Shown here in pieces: positions 1 to 8,877 of a stretch of 51,695 nt of DNA; the first letter of the stretch is position 1, and every line of letters begins with the position of its first letter. A model generated the notes under the pieces. The model did no database searches, had not been told where the DNA came from, and saw only the letters and a program-made list of their open reading frames with translations. Source of the DNA: Bacteroidia bacterium (GTDB lineage: Bacteria; Bacteroidota; Bacteroidia; J057; JANWXU01). The stretch is from the NCBI GenBank assembly GCA_025057395.1, contig JANWXU010000012.1, positions 1 through 51,695 on the forward strand, in the 5' to 3' direction. The translations under genes were made by a program, and so were the position numbers.

Positions 1-344
1 TTCTTAATTACTCAGCAAATTTAAAATAATCATAAAAAATTTATTATTAAGAGGAGTAGGTAAATATAAAAATTTCATAAGTACAAAGAAATTATTATCA
101 AATAAAATTCCACTTAACTTCTACTTTTAATCTAGTACTATACAAATACCAGATTGACTTCAAATTGTGCTCATTGTAATATAAGCTAAAAGTTTATCGT
201 AGGCATTTAATTTATTTTTATTTAAATTTCATGTTCCTAGACCTTTATAGAATATTAACTTTTAGCATGCCAGGTACTGGTTTTATCAGATTTATGTGTC
301 CCCCATACACCAAATAGCTAGTAGATATAAAGGCAATAAAACAT
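1..344. other. Non-coding AT-rich stretch downstream of photolyase
   Basis: No open reading frame, RNA gene, convincing hairpin or repeat could be seen here on either strand. It follows the stop codon of the minus-strand photolyase gene. A gene to the left of the window may begin or end nearby, but nothing in these bases shows it. Confidence 0.5.
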
Positions 345-1658
345 TTAATTAAAACTCAGTGCTTTCTTAAAAGTTTCCAGCGCCCTTTTTCTTGCGAATG
401 CATGTTCTACTATAGGTAAAGGATATTTCAGGGTACCGTATTCCGGCACCCATTTTTTTATGTACTCGCCATCAGGATCAAACTTTTTGGCTTGCTCCAC
501 AGGGTTGAAAATGCGAAAATAAGGAGCTGCATCGCAACCGCAACCTGCCGCCCATTGCCAATTTCCGTTATTAGAAGCTAAATCATAATCCATCAATAGC
601 TGTGCAAAATGAGCCTCGCCCCAACGCCAATCAATAAGTAAGTGCTTAGTAAGAAAACTAGCTGCTACCATACGCACACGGTTATGCATATAACCCGTAG
701 CTGCAAGTTCACGCATACCTGCATCCACTAAGGGATAGCCCGTTCGTCCCTCACACCATCTTTGAAATTCGTTTTCATTATTACGCCAGGATATTTTCTC
801 GTATGCCGGCTTAAATGCCTCAGTAACTACCCTTGGAAATTGACTTAATATCATAGAAAAAAAATCACGCCATATAATTTCATTCAAAAAGGCATGGCTT
901 TCAACCCGCAAGGCTTGCCTTACCACTTCTCGCACGCTAATAGTACCAAATCGTAAATGTACGCTCAAATTGCTAGTGCTATTAAGAGCAGGATAATCTC
1001 TACGCTCTGCGTAGTTTAAAAGCAAATCTTTGCTAAGATTAGGGGCTCTAACTTCACAGGATATCTCTTTAAAACCAAGCTCTGATAGAGAAGGATACTT
1101 AAAGGCTGTTCCTTCTTGCTTCCAAAATTGAGACCTATACTTTAGCGTAGGGTAAGCCTTATAGTAAAAAGAATTTAAAACTTGTAACCACCGATTCTTA
1201 TAGGGAGTATATACTGTGTAAGGCTTGCCTTCTACCGTTTCTACCTCAGGATGCTCAAATACGACGTGATCCTTATAGCTAAAGAAACAAATATTATGTT
1301 TTTGTAAAACTTCTTTTACTTGTAAATCTCTTTCTATTGCATAGGGTTCGTAATCTTTATTGGTATATACTTGCGCTATTTGAAAGTTTTGTAAAAGCTG
1401 TTGATAACACTCTACGGGTTTACCCACTAAAACCAATAGATCACTGCCTAACTGTTGCAGTTGCTTTTTTAAGTTGGCTACCGTTTGATGAATAAAAACG
1501 ACTCGACGATCTTCCCTAGGTAAGGGGTCCAAAATATTAGTATCGTAAATAAAGATAGGAAGAACAGGATAGCCACTTTTTAGGGCATAATATAGCGATG
1601 CATTATCTTCCAAGCGTAAGTCTCTGCGAAACCAATGAATAGCTATAGAGTCTGTCAC
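345..1658 (-). CDS. phrB: Class I CPD deoxyribodipyrimidine photolyase
   Basis: This flavoenzyme uses blue light to split cyclobutane pyrimidine dimers in DNA. The 437-residue length is normal. The N-terminal Rossmann antenna domain opens with HWFRRDLRLEDNASL (residues 8-22). The FAD-binding helical domain carries [15 protein letters not shown] (304-318), HNRVRM (325-330), and NNGNWQWAAGCGCDAAPYF. By alignment from memory with E. coli PhrB, W291, W344 and W367 match the electron-transfer triad, and W263 and W369 match the substrate-contacting tryptophans. The WQW pair separates it from the cryptochrome-DASH protein at 16596. Start is GTG at 1658; the Phr-type N-terminus begins a few residues later. 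It lies 30 bp downstream of the CheB/CheR hybrid sensor and is probably co-transcribed with it. Confidence 0.95.
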   Translation of the reverse strand: MTDSIAIHWFRRDLRLEDNASLYYALKSGYPVLPIFIYDTNILDPLPREDRRVVFIHQTVANLKKQLQQLGSDLLVLVGKPVECYQQLLQNFQIAQVYTNKDYEPYAIERDLQVKEVLQKHNICFFSYKDHVVFEHPEVETVEGKPYTVYTPYKNRWLQVLNSFYYKAYPTLKYRSQFWKQEGTAFKYPSLSELGFKEISCEVRAPNLSKDLLLNYAERRDYPALNSTSNLSVHLRFGTISVREVVRQALRVESHAFLNEIIWRDFFSMILSQFPRVVTEAFKPAYEKISWRNNENEFQRWCEGRTGYPLVDAGMRELAATGYMHNRVRMVAASFLTKHLLIDWRWGEAHFAQLLMDYDLASNNGNWQWAAGCGCDAAPYFRIFNPVEQAKKFDPDGEYIKKWVPEYGTLKYPLPIVEHAFARKRALETFKKALSFN

Positions 1659-1670
1659 TATATTTAGTTT

Positions 1671-1690
1671 AGTATTCTTTAGTATTCTTC
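1671..1690. repeat. 10-bp tandem duplication in photolyase leader
   Basis: AGTATTCTTT is followed directly by AGTATTCTTC. The two copies fill most of the 30-bp spacer between the stop codon of the hybrid sensor and the GTG start of the photolyase, the second copy running into the stop codon. They may be a simple slippage duplication. Confidence 0.6.
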
Positions 1691-4600
1691 ATGAACTAAT
1701 AGGAACTAAATACTTTTGAATTGTGTCTAATAATGTTTTGGCATCCACAGGCTTAGTAAGATATTCATTGGCTCCGGACTGCAAGTACTTATCTTTATCC
1801 CCTGGTAATCCATAAGCTGTTAAAATAATTATAGGGGTTTGATAGCCCTTACCCTCTTCAAAAGCTCGTATTTTAGAAATAGACTCAATACCGTCCATGA
1901 CGGGCATTCGAATATCCATAAAAACCACTTGATAACGATATTTTTTACATTTTTCTAGGGCTTCTAACCCATTTTGTGCCAAATCACAGCTCCACCCTTC
2001 TAATTCCAACAAATCTCTGAGAATTTCTCTATTGAGAGGTTCATCATCCACAATTAATATTTGAGCTTTTCCTTCTCGAGGAGACTCATCCTCCGACGAA
2101 CTGGATTTGGGAGGAGCAACAGGTAAGGATAAAGTTAAAACCATTTGATATTCCTTTTCAGTAGAAGTTTCAAACCGTAACTCACAGTGCAGCAAATGTA
2201 GTACTTCCCTAACAATCCAAAAGACCATTTCAAGGCCCTCTTTTTTAGGAAAGACTGTTTTATCAACGCTAGAAGAAATAAGCTGCTCAAATACCATTCT
2301 AGTATCTACGGCGTTAGTTGAAAAACAGAATTGTAAATAAAGCGGAAGCTCATTTTGGGGCAAAAGTTTTAGTTCTATGTTGAGGTAGGCATCTGAAGCT
2401 AGAGTAACAAAAAGTTCTAGAAAATTAACAAGTAACTGATTAATTTTTATAGGATTAGCATATATTGGAGGCAAAACATGAGGGTTATACCAGAATTGAA
2501 TTCCTTTTTCTTGAGCACTTGGAGTATTGTATTCTAGCAAGGACTGAAGTATGCTATCAATATTAACAAATTCTTCTCTACCTATGCCATCACCACTGGA
2601 CTGCAAACGAGATAGGTCTAATAAATTTCTAACAACTTTTTGTAAAATGTCTATAGGAATTTGCATCAATTCAATGTACTTGCGTTGTATTTCATTAAGT
2701 TCTGTTTTTTGTAACAGAGCAAGCAACCCCACCATGCCATTAAGGGGATTTCGAATACTGTGATTAATACTAGCTATAAGTTCCGATTTTGAATGGCTTT
2801 CACTTTCAGCTTGTATTTTTGCTTTTTGATCTTCTTGAAGACGATTATACAGGTAAGAAATATCTTCAAATACAGCTAAGAATTCTTGTTTCTCGGGTAA
2901 TAGCGCAGTAATATTGAGACGCAGCCAATAATTTTGATTCTGACAAATACAAAATTCTAAATATTCGTTATTTTCGGTAAGGATACTTTTAGCAATAGTT
3001 TGCTTAAGGGCATCTGCTAACTGGGAGGCTTCTTTAGGACACAAATTAGCCAAAATACTTACTAAAGAATTTTGAGAACTGAGTAATTCTGCAATTGGTT
3101 GAAAAGTTTCTCGGTGAGGGGCAGTTATAATTTCTAAAATATCTCCTAAAGCATTAATTTTTAGAGTTAAAAAGGGCAAAAAAGAAATTACTTTTCGATA
3201 ATTTGCTTCTTTTCGTGCTACTTCTAGAAGTAGCGTTCTATGCTCTGTAATATCAATAATTTGCAAAATTACCCCTTGACAAGTCTGCTCTTCATTTAGA
3301 TAAGGGAAAATTCGAATCTGTATCCATTTGCCATTATCGGTAAGAATCTCAACCTTTTTGGGAATAAGAGAATACATTACTTCTGAAAGATCTTGGATTA
3401 AAGAGGGGTAAGTAAATTTTTGAGAAATATGAGCAATAGGCCTTGCAATATCAACCTCTAAAAGATTAAAATAAGTACTTGCCGCTTGGTTAAACTTTCG
3501 AATCAATAGATTGGAATCCAAAAAAATAGTACCAATATCCGTAGAACGAAATATATTTTCTATATCATTACTAATAATAGTAAGCTCTCTATTTTTAGCT
3601 TGATATTCAGAATTCAGAGTAATAAGCTCCTCATTCACAGACTGCAGTTCCTCGTTAGAGCTCTGTAATTCTTCATTGGAAGACATGAGCTCTTCGTTAG
3701 TAGTCTGCAATTCTTCATTAGCAGCTTCTAGTTCTTCTATTGTATTTTGCAAAATAGCTTTAGTAGTATTGAGCTCCTCCTCCAATTCTAGCAAATGAAG
3801 GTCTACAGTTTTATTAAAAGAAATGGTTTCTATTTTCTCCTGTTTTTCGGAGGAGTTAGCAATGAGAGCGGGCTTAAGGGTAACGATTACATAAGAAACA
3901 TGGTTACGATCATCACAATAAGGGAAAAATGAGATATCATATACTTCTTCACTACCATTACTATCATTATTTTTACTATCATTATTGTCAGAATTTTCTT
4001 CAAGGGCTAAATTTACCTGCTTATAACTAAGAGGAGTTTTTTCTCTAAAAACCTTAGGTGCAGCAACTGCTATTAAGGAAGAAAGGGGCGGCTTAGTAAC
4101 GTCCTTAATATGAAAACTTGTTTTTCCCCTGGGTAATTGAAAATAAGGTGAGGGCGCCCCCCCTAAATAAAATAAATTTAGATTTTCCTCCAGAACAGCA
4201 CAAGTAGGAGCAAAATCTTCCAAAAGACGATCTTTTAGACTTTCTAGAACAGAAGATAAGTTAGGCTTTTTCAAAGTATAATTATAATAGTGAGGTATAG
4301 TACCCTTACTGTATTCAATAGTACCCTCGTTTTTTTTAAGTGAGGGTAAGTAAGAACTAGCCGTAATTTTAGCGCCTCCTTTGTACTGATAAATCTTCCA
4401 CTTTCTATCAATAGGAGTATAAAAGTCTTGAAATTTACCTAAAGTTTCACTAGCACCTAAAAATAAATACCCCCCTGGTAATAGAGAGGTGGTAAATTTT
4501 GCTTCGATGATATCTTGCCATTCAGGCTGCATATAAATGAGTACATTACGACAACTAATAAGATCAATCTTTGTAAAAGGAGGGTCAGTTAATAAATTAT

Positions 4601-5837
4601 GTTTTGCGAATAAAACCATTTGTCGAATTTTGGCAACTACTTGTACATTCTGGCCTCGAATAATAAAATATTTTTTTATTCGCTCAGGACTTATTACATT
4701 GGAACTAGGCATAGGGTAAAGTCCATTACCTGCAAAATCAATTGCAAAAGCATCAATATCCGTTGCAATAATTTTGATTTCACGAAACTGATTAATTTTT
4801 TCTTGATACTCCCTAAACAATACAGCTAGAGAATAGGCTTCTTCTCCGGTGGAGCAGCCAGCCACCCACACTCGAATCACTTCATCAGCCTTCTTAGATG
4901 CAAAAATTTGAGGAATCACTTGATTTTCTATTACCTCAAATGCTTCTTTATCTCTAAAAAAACTAGTTACACCAATTAACAGGTTACGCGAAAGCAAAGT
5001 TAGCTCACTAGGAGTAGTTTCAATAAAGTGTAAGTATTTTTGAAAAGTATCGATGTTTAAATTTTGCATGCGCCGTATAATCTGGCGGTAAAGTGTACCT
5101 GGCTTATAGTGCTTATAATCAATTTTTGATATTTGCTGCACCATTGCAATAAGCTCCGAAAATTCAGGGGGTAATTTATCAATATCGCCTTCACTTGCTA
5201 CTAAACACTGCTGTAAGGAATTAACTTTACGATTTTGTATACATTGACGAATAATTTCTGGCATTTTTTCAGGGGGCAATACGTAATCTACAGCACCAGA
5301 TAAAATTGCATTACGCGGCATGCCATCAAAACGAGCAGAATCTTCAGACTGCACTATTACAGTTCCCCCTAGTTGTTTTACCACCTTTATTCCTCGAGAG
5401 CCATCACTCCCTGTACCAGACAAAATAATAGCTATAGCCTTTTCGTGCATAGCATTAGCCAGAGAATAAAAAAATTTGTCAATGGTAAACTCTGGCCCAT
5501 GTTCTACTTCTCGTTCTGTGAGATAAAGTTTGTAGTCATCCAAGATTAATAATTTTTTAGGTGGGATAAGGTATACATATCCTTTTTGAATTTCCATTCC
5601 ATCTTCTACCTGCACAACCTTCATGGAAGTATGTTTAGATAAGATTTCTACCATTAAGCTTTTAAAGTCGGGGGAAAGGTGCTGCACTATAATAATAGCC
5701 CCCTCATTAAAATCATAAAGGTGGTTAAAGAAAGTTTCTAGGGCTTCCAACCCTCCTGCCGAAGCCCCTATACCTATCACAAAAAAAGACTTATCATTAT
5801 TATTAGCTTCCAAATTTTGATTACTTATCATAGTCAT
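1689..5837 (-). CDS. CheB-CheR-PAS-histidine kinase-receiver hybrid protein
   Basis: This is a large cytoplasmic signalling fusion. With the ATG at 5837 (1382 residues) the order is as follows. CheB methylesterase is at about 17-185, with Ser26 in GASAGG, His53 in VQHLSP and Asp145 in SGTGSDG. CheR methyltransferase is at about 230-485, with SAM loop GCSTGEE at 327-333. An Asn-rich linker follows, then a heptad coiled coil of repeated NEEL units at about 678-758. Two PAS-like domains lie at 760-868 and 876-993, a HisKA dimerisation helix has His1026, then comes an ATPase-like domain, and a receiver has Asp1308, Thr1340 and Lys1362. The H-box reads NHSIRNPLNG, so the usual acid after His is Ser. 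I cannot find normal N, G1 or G2 boxes. The reading frame extends to a TTG at 5888, but the CheB fold starts just after the ATG. No chemoreceptor or chemotaxis operon is nearby. It is probably co-transcribed with the photolyase. Confidence 0.92.
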   Translation of the reverse strand: MTMISNQNLEANNNDKSFFVIGIGASAGGLEALETFFNHLYDFNEGAIIIVQHLSPDFKSLMVEILSKHTSMKVVQVEDGMEIQKGYVYLIPPKKLLILDDYKLYLTEREVEHGPEFTIDKFFYSLANAMHEKAIAIILSGTGSDGSRGIKVVKQLGGTVIVQSEDSARFDGMPRNAILSGAVDYVLPPEKMPEIIRQCIQNRKVNSLQQCLVASEGDIDKLPPEFSELIAMVQQISKIDYKHYKPGTLYRQIIRRMQNLNIDTFQKYLHFIETTPSELTLLSRNLLIGVTSFFRDKEAFEVIENQVIPQIFASKKADEVIRVWVAGCSTGEEAYSLAVLFREYQEKINQFREIKIIATDIDAFAIDFAGNGLYPMPSSNVISPERIKKYFIIRGQNVQVVAKIRQMVLFAKHNLLTDPPFTKIDLISCRNVLIYMQPEWQDIIEAKFTTSLLPGGYLFLGASETLGKFQDFYTPIDRKWKIYQYKGGAKITASSYLPSLKKNEGTIEYSKGTIPHYYNYTLKKPNLSSVLESLKDRLLEDFAPTCAVLEENLNLFYLGGAPSPYFQLPRGKTSFHIKDVTKPPLSSLIAVAAPKVFREKTPLSYKQVNLALEENSDNNDSKNNDSNGSEEVYDISFFPYCDDRNHVSYVIVTLKPALIANSSEKQEKIETISFNKTVDLHLLELEEELNTTKAILQNTIEELEAANEELQTTNEELMSSNEELQSSNEELQSVNEELITLNSEYQAKNRELTIISNDIENIFRSTDIGTIFLDSNLLIRKFNQAASTYFNLLEVDIARPIAHISQKFTYPSLIQDLSEVMYSLIPKKVEILTDNGKWIQIRIFPYLNEEQTCQGVILQIIDITEHRTLLLEVARKEANYRKVISFLPFLTLKINALGDILEIITAPHRETFQPIAELLSSQNSLVSILANLCPKEASQLADALKQTIAKSILTENNEYLEFCICQNQNYWLRLNITALLPEKQEFLAVFEDISYLYNRLQEDQKAKIQAESESHSKSELIASINHSIRNPLNGMVGLLALLQKTELNEIQRKYIELMQIPIDILQKVVRNLLDLSRLQSSGDGIGREEFVNIDSILQSLLEYNTPSAQEKGIQFWYNPHVLPPIYANPIKINQLLVNFLELFVTLASDAYLNIELKLLPQNELPLYLQFCFSTNAVDTRMVFEQLISSSVDKTVFPKKEGLEMVFWIVREVLHLLHCELRFETSTEKEYQMVLTLSLPVAPPKSSSSEDESPREGKAQILIVDDEPLNREILRDLLELEGWSCDLAQNGLEALEKCKKYRYQVVFMDIRMPVMDGIESISKIRAFEEGKGYQTPIIILTAYGLPGDKDKYLQSGANEYLTKPVDAKTLLDTIQKYLVPISS

Positions 5838-6024
5838 ACTATCGTAACATACAACATAAACACTAAGAGCTTGGTTAAAATCGAACAAAAAATTTTTTGC
5901 ATGAAGATGAAGGCTAATGTAAAAATTTTTTACTTACAAAAGAATCAAATTTCTATATCCTATAGTAGACATAAAATAATTTTTAATTTGCTTATGCTTT
6001 TTAATTTCCAAACAAAATTTTACT

Positions 6025-6321
6025 TTATATTTGTTCTTCCATTACTACTAAAGAATAAGCCGCGGGAGGAGCATTAAATAGCACCTTGGTTTTATTCCAG
6101 GTGACTTGAAAAAGCTCACTTTTTTTATATTCTTCTAGGGCGGCTTCACTTTCCCAAAGACTCCAAGTATACATTACATTCTTATCTTTCAAATCTTGAA
6201 ACAGGACAAGAGATATACACCCGGGAAAATTTTTAATTTTTTCCCGGGACTGCTTAAAAATTTCTATGAATTCATTTACCCTTTGGGGTACAAAACTCAT
6301 ACGAACTAAGCGATAAATCAT
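6025..6321 (-). CDS. Antibiotic biosynthesis monooxygenase (ABM) domain protein
   Basis: This 98-residue protein is a single dimeric alpha/beta-barrel ABM domain. It shows the usual order: a first strand (MIYRLVRMSF), a helix with EFIEIFKQSREKI (residues 17-29), the strand GCISLVLFQDL, then the conserved WSLWESEAALEEYKKSELFQ. Members range from heme-degrading or quinol monooxygenases to proteins with no known substrate. No catalytic residue here identifies a substrate, so the function is unassigned. It stands alone, facing away from the rhodanese-like gene across a 330-bp AT-rich spacer. Confidence 0.85.
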   Translation of the reverse strand: MIYRLVRMSFVPQRVNEFIEIFKQSREKIKNFPGCISLVLFQDLKDKNVMYTWSLWESEAALEEYKKSELFQVTWNKTKVLFNAPPAAYSLVVMEEQI

Positions 6322-6651
6322 GCTCCAAAAATTTTAAAACTCTTTTTATTTTTTATACTTTATAAAAATAACAAAATATTAGATTTAATTATTAGCAAAC
6401 AATTAGCTAATTTTCTAAAAAAAAATTGCACCTAAGTAAAGTAATAGTGTTAGAGTAAAAAATATAGTATTTTAATATTAACTGATTCTTTTTTTTCCAA
6501 GAATTAATTTTTATTGCATAAGCTACAAAAAATTGATTTCTAAATTTTTAGAAAAGCCACTTAAATAAAAACTTAATTTATCGATTGATTATTAAAAAGC
6601 CTAATACTATATTTAGGATTCTGAATTCTGAACCATAACTCTACTGCATTC
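6322..6651. other. Divergent AT-rich intergenic region
   Basis: This is the spacer between the ABM gene (minus) and the rhodanese-like gene (plus), and it must hold promoters for both. It is extremely AT-rich with A and T runs. The only structured element seen is a direct duplication ATTCTGA-ATTCTGA at 6618-6631, just upstream of the plus-strand start. No exact TAnnTTTG box could be placed with a matching upstream TTG. Confidence 0.5.
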
Positions 6652-7098
6652 ATGCTTAAAAGTGTAATATCTGTTTTAATAATAGTGAGCATAGTAGCAG
6701 GATTAAATTTATATTATTTTTTCCCACAGCAACAAGAACCCTGGACAGAAAAACAACTAATACAACCAGCAGAACTAGCTGCTATAATCAACGACGCTAA
6801 ACGTACTAAACCAATTATTTACAATATCGGTCCTGCGGGTAATATCAAGGGAGCAATCGCCATAGGAAATACTAAAGACGAAGAAAACTTACAAAAGTTA
6901 AAAGCCGATTTACGAAAAAGATCGAAAGAAGCAGATATAGTAATCTATTGTGGTTGCTGCCCCTTTAAAGATTGTCCTAATATTCGACCTGCCTTTCGAT
7001 TGCTAAATCAGGAGAAATTCAAAAACCATAAACTCTTGAATATTCCTAAGAATTTAAAAGTTGACTGGATAGATAAGGGGTACCCTATGCAAGATTAA
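6652..7098 (+). CDS. Membrane-anchored or exported rhodanese-like protein
   Basis: Residues 3-24 form a hydrophobic N-terminal anchor or signal sequence. The rest resembles a rhodanese fold: a strand at IIYNIGPAGNIKGAIAIG (55-72) and the active-site strand IVIYC ending at Cys100. The expected catalytic loop is replaced by a cysteine-rich CGCCPFKDCPN (C100, C102, C103, C108). This pattern could serve sulfur transfer or metal/thiol chemistry outside the cytoplasm, but the activity is not proven by sequence. It converges on the HMA-domain gene with 34 bp between stops. Confidence 0.75.
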   Translation: MLKSVISVLIIVSIVAGLNLYYFFPQQQEPWTEKQLIQPAELAAIINDAKRTKPIIYNIGPAGNIKGAIAIGNTKDEENLQKLKADLRKRSKEADIVIYCGCCPFKDCPNIRPAFRLLNQEKFKNHKLLNIPKNLKVDWIDKGYPMQD

Positions 7099-7132
7099 AT
7101 TAACTTTAGAAATTTATTTCCTCTAAAATTGC

Positions 7133-7528
7133 TCATGGTTTTTTACAACAAAAAGGAAGTGCATTGTAAGCCTGAATGTTAGCAGGGAAATCGTCGGCAT
7201 CGTACCCCAGGCGGGCAATAGCTAATTTAATTTTTTCACTATCTGTTTGCTCTGGGTCATATTCTACCCGGATTATTCTTTTTTTTAAGTCTACAGACAC
7301 TTTTTCTACACCTGCTTCTTCTAATAGGCGTTTTTCAATAGTTTGCACACACATTTTGCACTGCACACTCGAGCGAACCGCGATAGTTAATCTTTTAGTT
7401 TGCTCTATTGTCTTTGTTACAGCCTTAGTAATAACCCCCAATGGTGCGATACTGGCAAACCCCATAAAAATAAGTAGCTGCAAAATATACTTTAATAAAA
7501 TCTTCATGCTTTTTAACATATTATTCAT
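7133..7528 (-). CDS. Exported heavy-metal-associated (HMA) domain protein
   Basis: The N-terminal ~30 residues are hydrophobic and look like a signal peptide or anchor. Residues 46-115 form an HMA ferredoxin-like fold: the strand RLTIAVRSSVQC, the metal-binding CKMC motif (C57, C60), helix VQTIEKRLLEEAGV, then VSVDLKKRIIRVEYDP, ending at LGYDADDFPAN. The tail ends in FCCKKP, a second possible thiol pair. Related MerP-like proteins bind Cu(I), Hg(II) or similar ions in the periplasm. No metal pump is adjacent, so the ion and partner are unknown. The gene starts 56 bp from the divergent glycosyltransferase. Confidence 0.85.
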   Translation of the reverse strand: MNNMLKSMKILLKYILQLLIFMGFASIAPLGVITKAVTKTIEQTKRLTIAVRSSVQCKMCVQTIEKRLLEEAGVEKVSVDLKKRIIRVEYDPEQTDSEKIKLAIARLGYDADDFPANIQAYNALPFCCKKP

Positions 7529-7584
7529 AGCATATAAAAATAAAACTCATTCAAATAAATTTAGATATTCTTTAGCCTCATAAG

Positions 7585-8580
7585 GTGAAAAAAAGTAGTA
7601 AACGGTCTATTTCAGTAGTAATTCCTAGTTACAATGGCAAAAAATTGCTAGAACAAAACTTACCTTTTTTATTAGTAGCACTAGAAAAAAATAACATCCC
7701 TTATGAAGTCATTGTAGTTGACGATGCCTCTATAGATAACACCTCAGAATTTTTATCGCAAAACTACCCTCAAATTAAAATACTTTATAATAAACATAAC
7801 CTCGGTTTTGCTCCAACTGCTAATAAAGGAATTTTTGCAGCCTCTTTAGATCTTGTTTTTTTGCTTAATAACGACGTACAAATAACTCCCTATTACTTTA
7901 TGCCCTTATTTGATTACTTTGAAAGAGAGGATACTTTTGGAGTTATGGGCAAGATTATAGGTTTTGAAAATGAACTTATACAAGATGCTGCCAAATTCCC
8001 AGTTTACAGAGGAATAGAAATTAGCGGAACCCTTAATTTTGAAGTTTCGGCTGAGAATGGAGAACTCATTCCCTCTTTTATGCTTTCAGGGGCTAATGCA
8101 CTGATAGATAGACAAAAACTTTGGGAACTCAAAGGGTTTAATGAAATTTTTGCCCCCTTTTATTGGGAAGATTTAGATCTATCCTTGCGAGCTTGGCGCC
8201 TGGGGTGGAAATGTTATTATTGCCCCGAAGCTATTTGCCGACACAAAACCTCATCCACAGTAAAAAAATACTTTCCTACTACCCAAGCCTACAATATCGC
8301 CCAACGCAACAAGATGATTTTGCACCTACTCCATTTAAGTCAACCTTGGCTCACATTATATTGCTTCAAAATTTTCTTTAAATTTTTAGCAGAAATTACT
8401 TTACTTCGCTGGAATAGAAAAGAAAAGTGGAAAAGCTTTTTTTATAAACTACCCTCTGTCTTTATGCAGCGAAAAATATTTCAAACGTTGGCTAAACAAA
8501 AAGGTGGCCCTTTAAGCTTAAAGCAGGTAAAGCAAAATATCCTTAAGGAACTACAGGGTAAAAAATATCAAACCTTTTAA
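7585..8580 (+). CDS. Glycosyltransferase family 2 (rhamnosyltransferase-like)
   Basis: A GT-A fold inverting transferase, probably building cell-surface polysaccharide. The nucleotide-sugar site begins with SVVIPSYNG (residues 10-18), followed by EVIVVDDASIDNT, then NLGFAPTANKG and LLNNDVQI as the metal-binding DXD equivalent. The acceptor side has YWEDLDLSLRAWRLGWK and a late CRHKTSST. This arrangement matches WbbL-type rhamnosyltransferases, but donor and acceptor cannot be read from sequence. The C-terminal ~80 residues are basic and amphipathic. GTG at 7585 is the start: the fold begins only nine residues later and no ATG is available upstream in frame before a stop. Confidence 0.9.
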   Translation: MKKSSKRSISVVIPSYNGKKLLEQNLPFLLVALEKNNIPYEVIVVDDASIDNTSEFLSQNYPQIKILYNKHNLGFAPTANKGIFAASLDLVFLLNNDVQITPYYFMPLFDYFEREDTFGVMGKIIGFENELIQDAAKFPVYRGIEISGTLNFEVSAENGELIPSFMLSGANALIDRQKLWELKGFNEIFAPFYWEDLDLSLRAWRLGWKCYYCPEAICRHKTSSTVKKYFPTTQAYNIAQRNKMILHLLHLSQPWLTLYCFKIFFKFLAEITLLRWNRKEKWKSFFYKLPSVFMQRKIFQTLAKQKGGPLSLKQVKQNILKELQGKKYQTF

Positions 8581-8669
8581 TTTTTGAAGTTTTCAACAAA
8601 ATAGCTAAACTTATGAATTAGCATTAACGTGCCTGTTAAAAAAAATCTACTTCAATTGGTTTAATTTGC

Positions 8670-8696
8670 TAGAGTAGTTTTTGTTAGAGTAGTTTT
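8670..8696. repeat. Tandem duplication, 15-bp period
   Basis: TAGAGTAGTTTT occurs at 8670-8681 and again at 8685-8696. It sits in the 297-bp spacer between the family 2 glycosyltransferase and the DUF3822 gene. No hairpin or gene was seen around it. Confidence 0.6.
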
Positions 8697-8832
8697 ACTT
8701 TTTGGCAAGTTTAATCTGGATTAATTTATTTTGCTAAAAAATAAATAAATTGATTGCAAAAACTCACGTACCTTTATAAATATAAAGAAAGCCAACGTAA
8801 ATAAATAACAATCCCCAAAACAAGGCAAAAGC

Positions 8833-8865
8833 GATAGACGATCGATAGATGATAGGATAGACGAT
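8833..8865. repeat. GATAGACGAT direct repeat upstream of DUF3822 gene
   Basis: GATAGACGAT is found at 8833-8842 and 8856-8865, with related GATAGATGATAG between them, so the stretch is built of GATA/GATG-like words. It ends 12 bp before the ATG of the DUF3822 gene. It could be a slippage product or a protein-binding site; the sequence does not tell which. Confidence 0.55.
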
Positions 8866-8877
8866 AAAGAGAATGCA

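Noticed and set aside
5838-5888. Upstream TTG start of the CheB/CheR hybrid
   Set aside because: It would add 17 residues with no family match. An ATG lies just ahead of the CheB fold.
7099-7132. Hairpin TTTAGA/TCTAAA between rhodanese and HMA genes
   Set aside because: Only AT-rich pairs and no T run clearly following; not convincing.
7176-7583. 135-codon plus-strand frame opposite the HMA gene
   Set aside because: It covers the HMA gene on the other strand and has no recognisable domain; a chance antisense frame.
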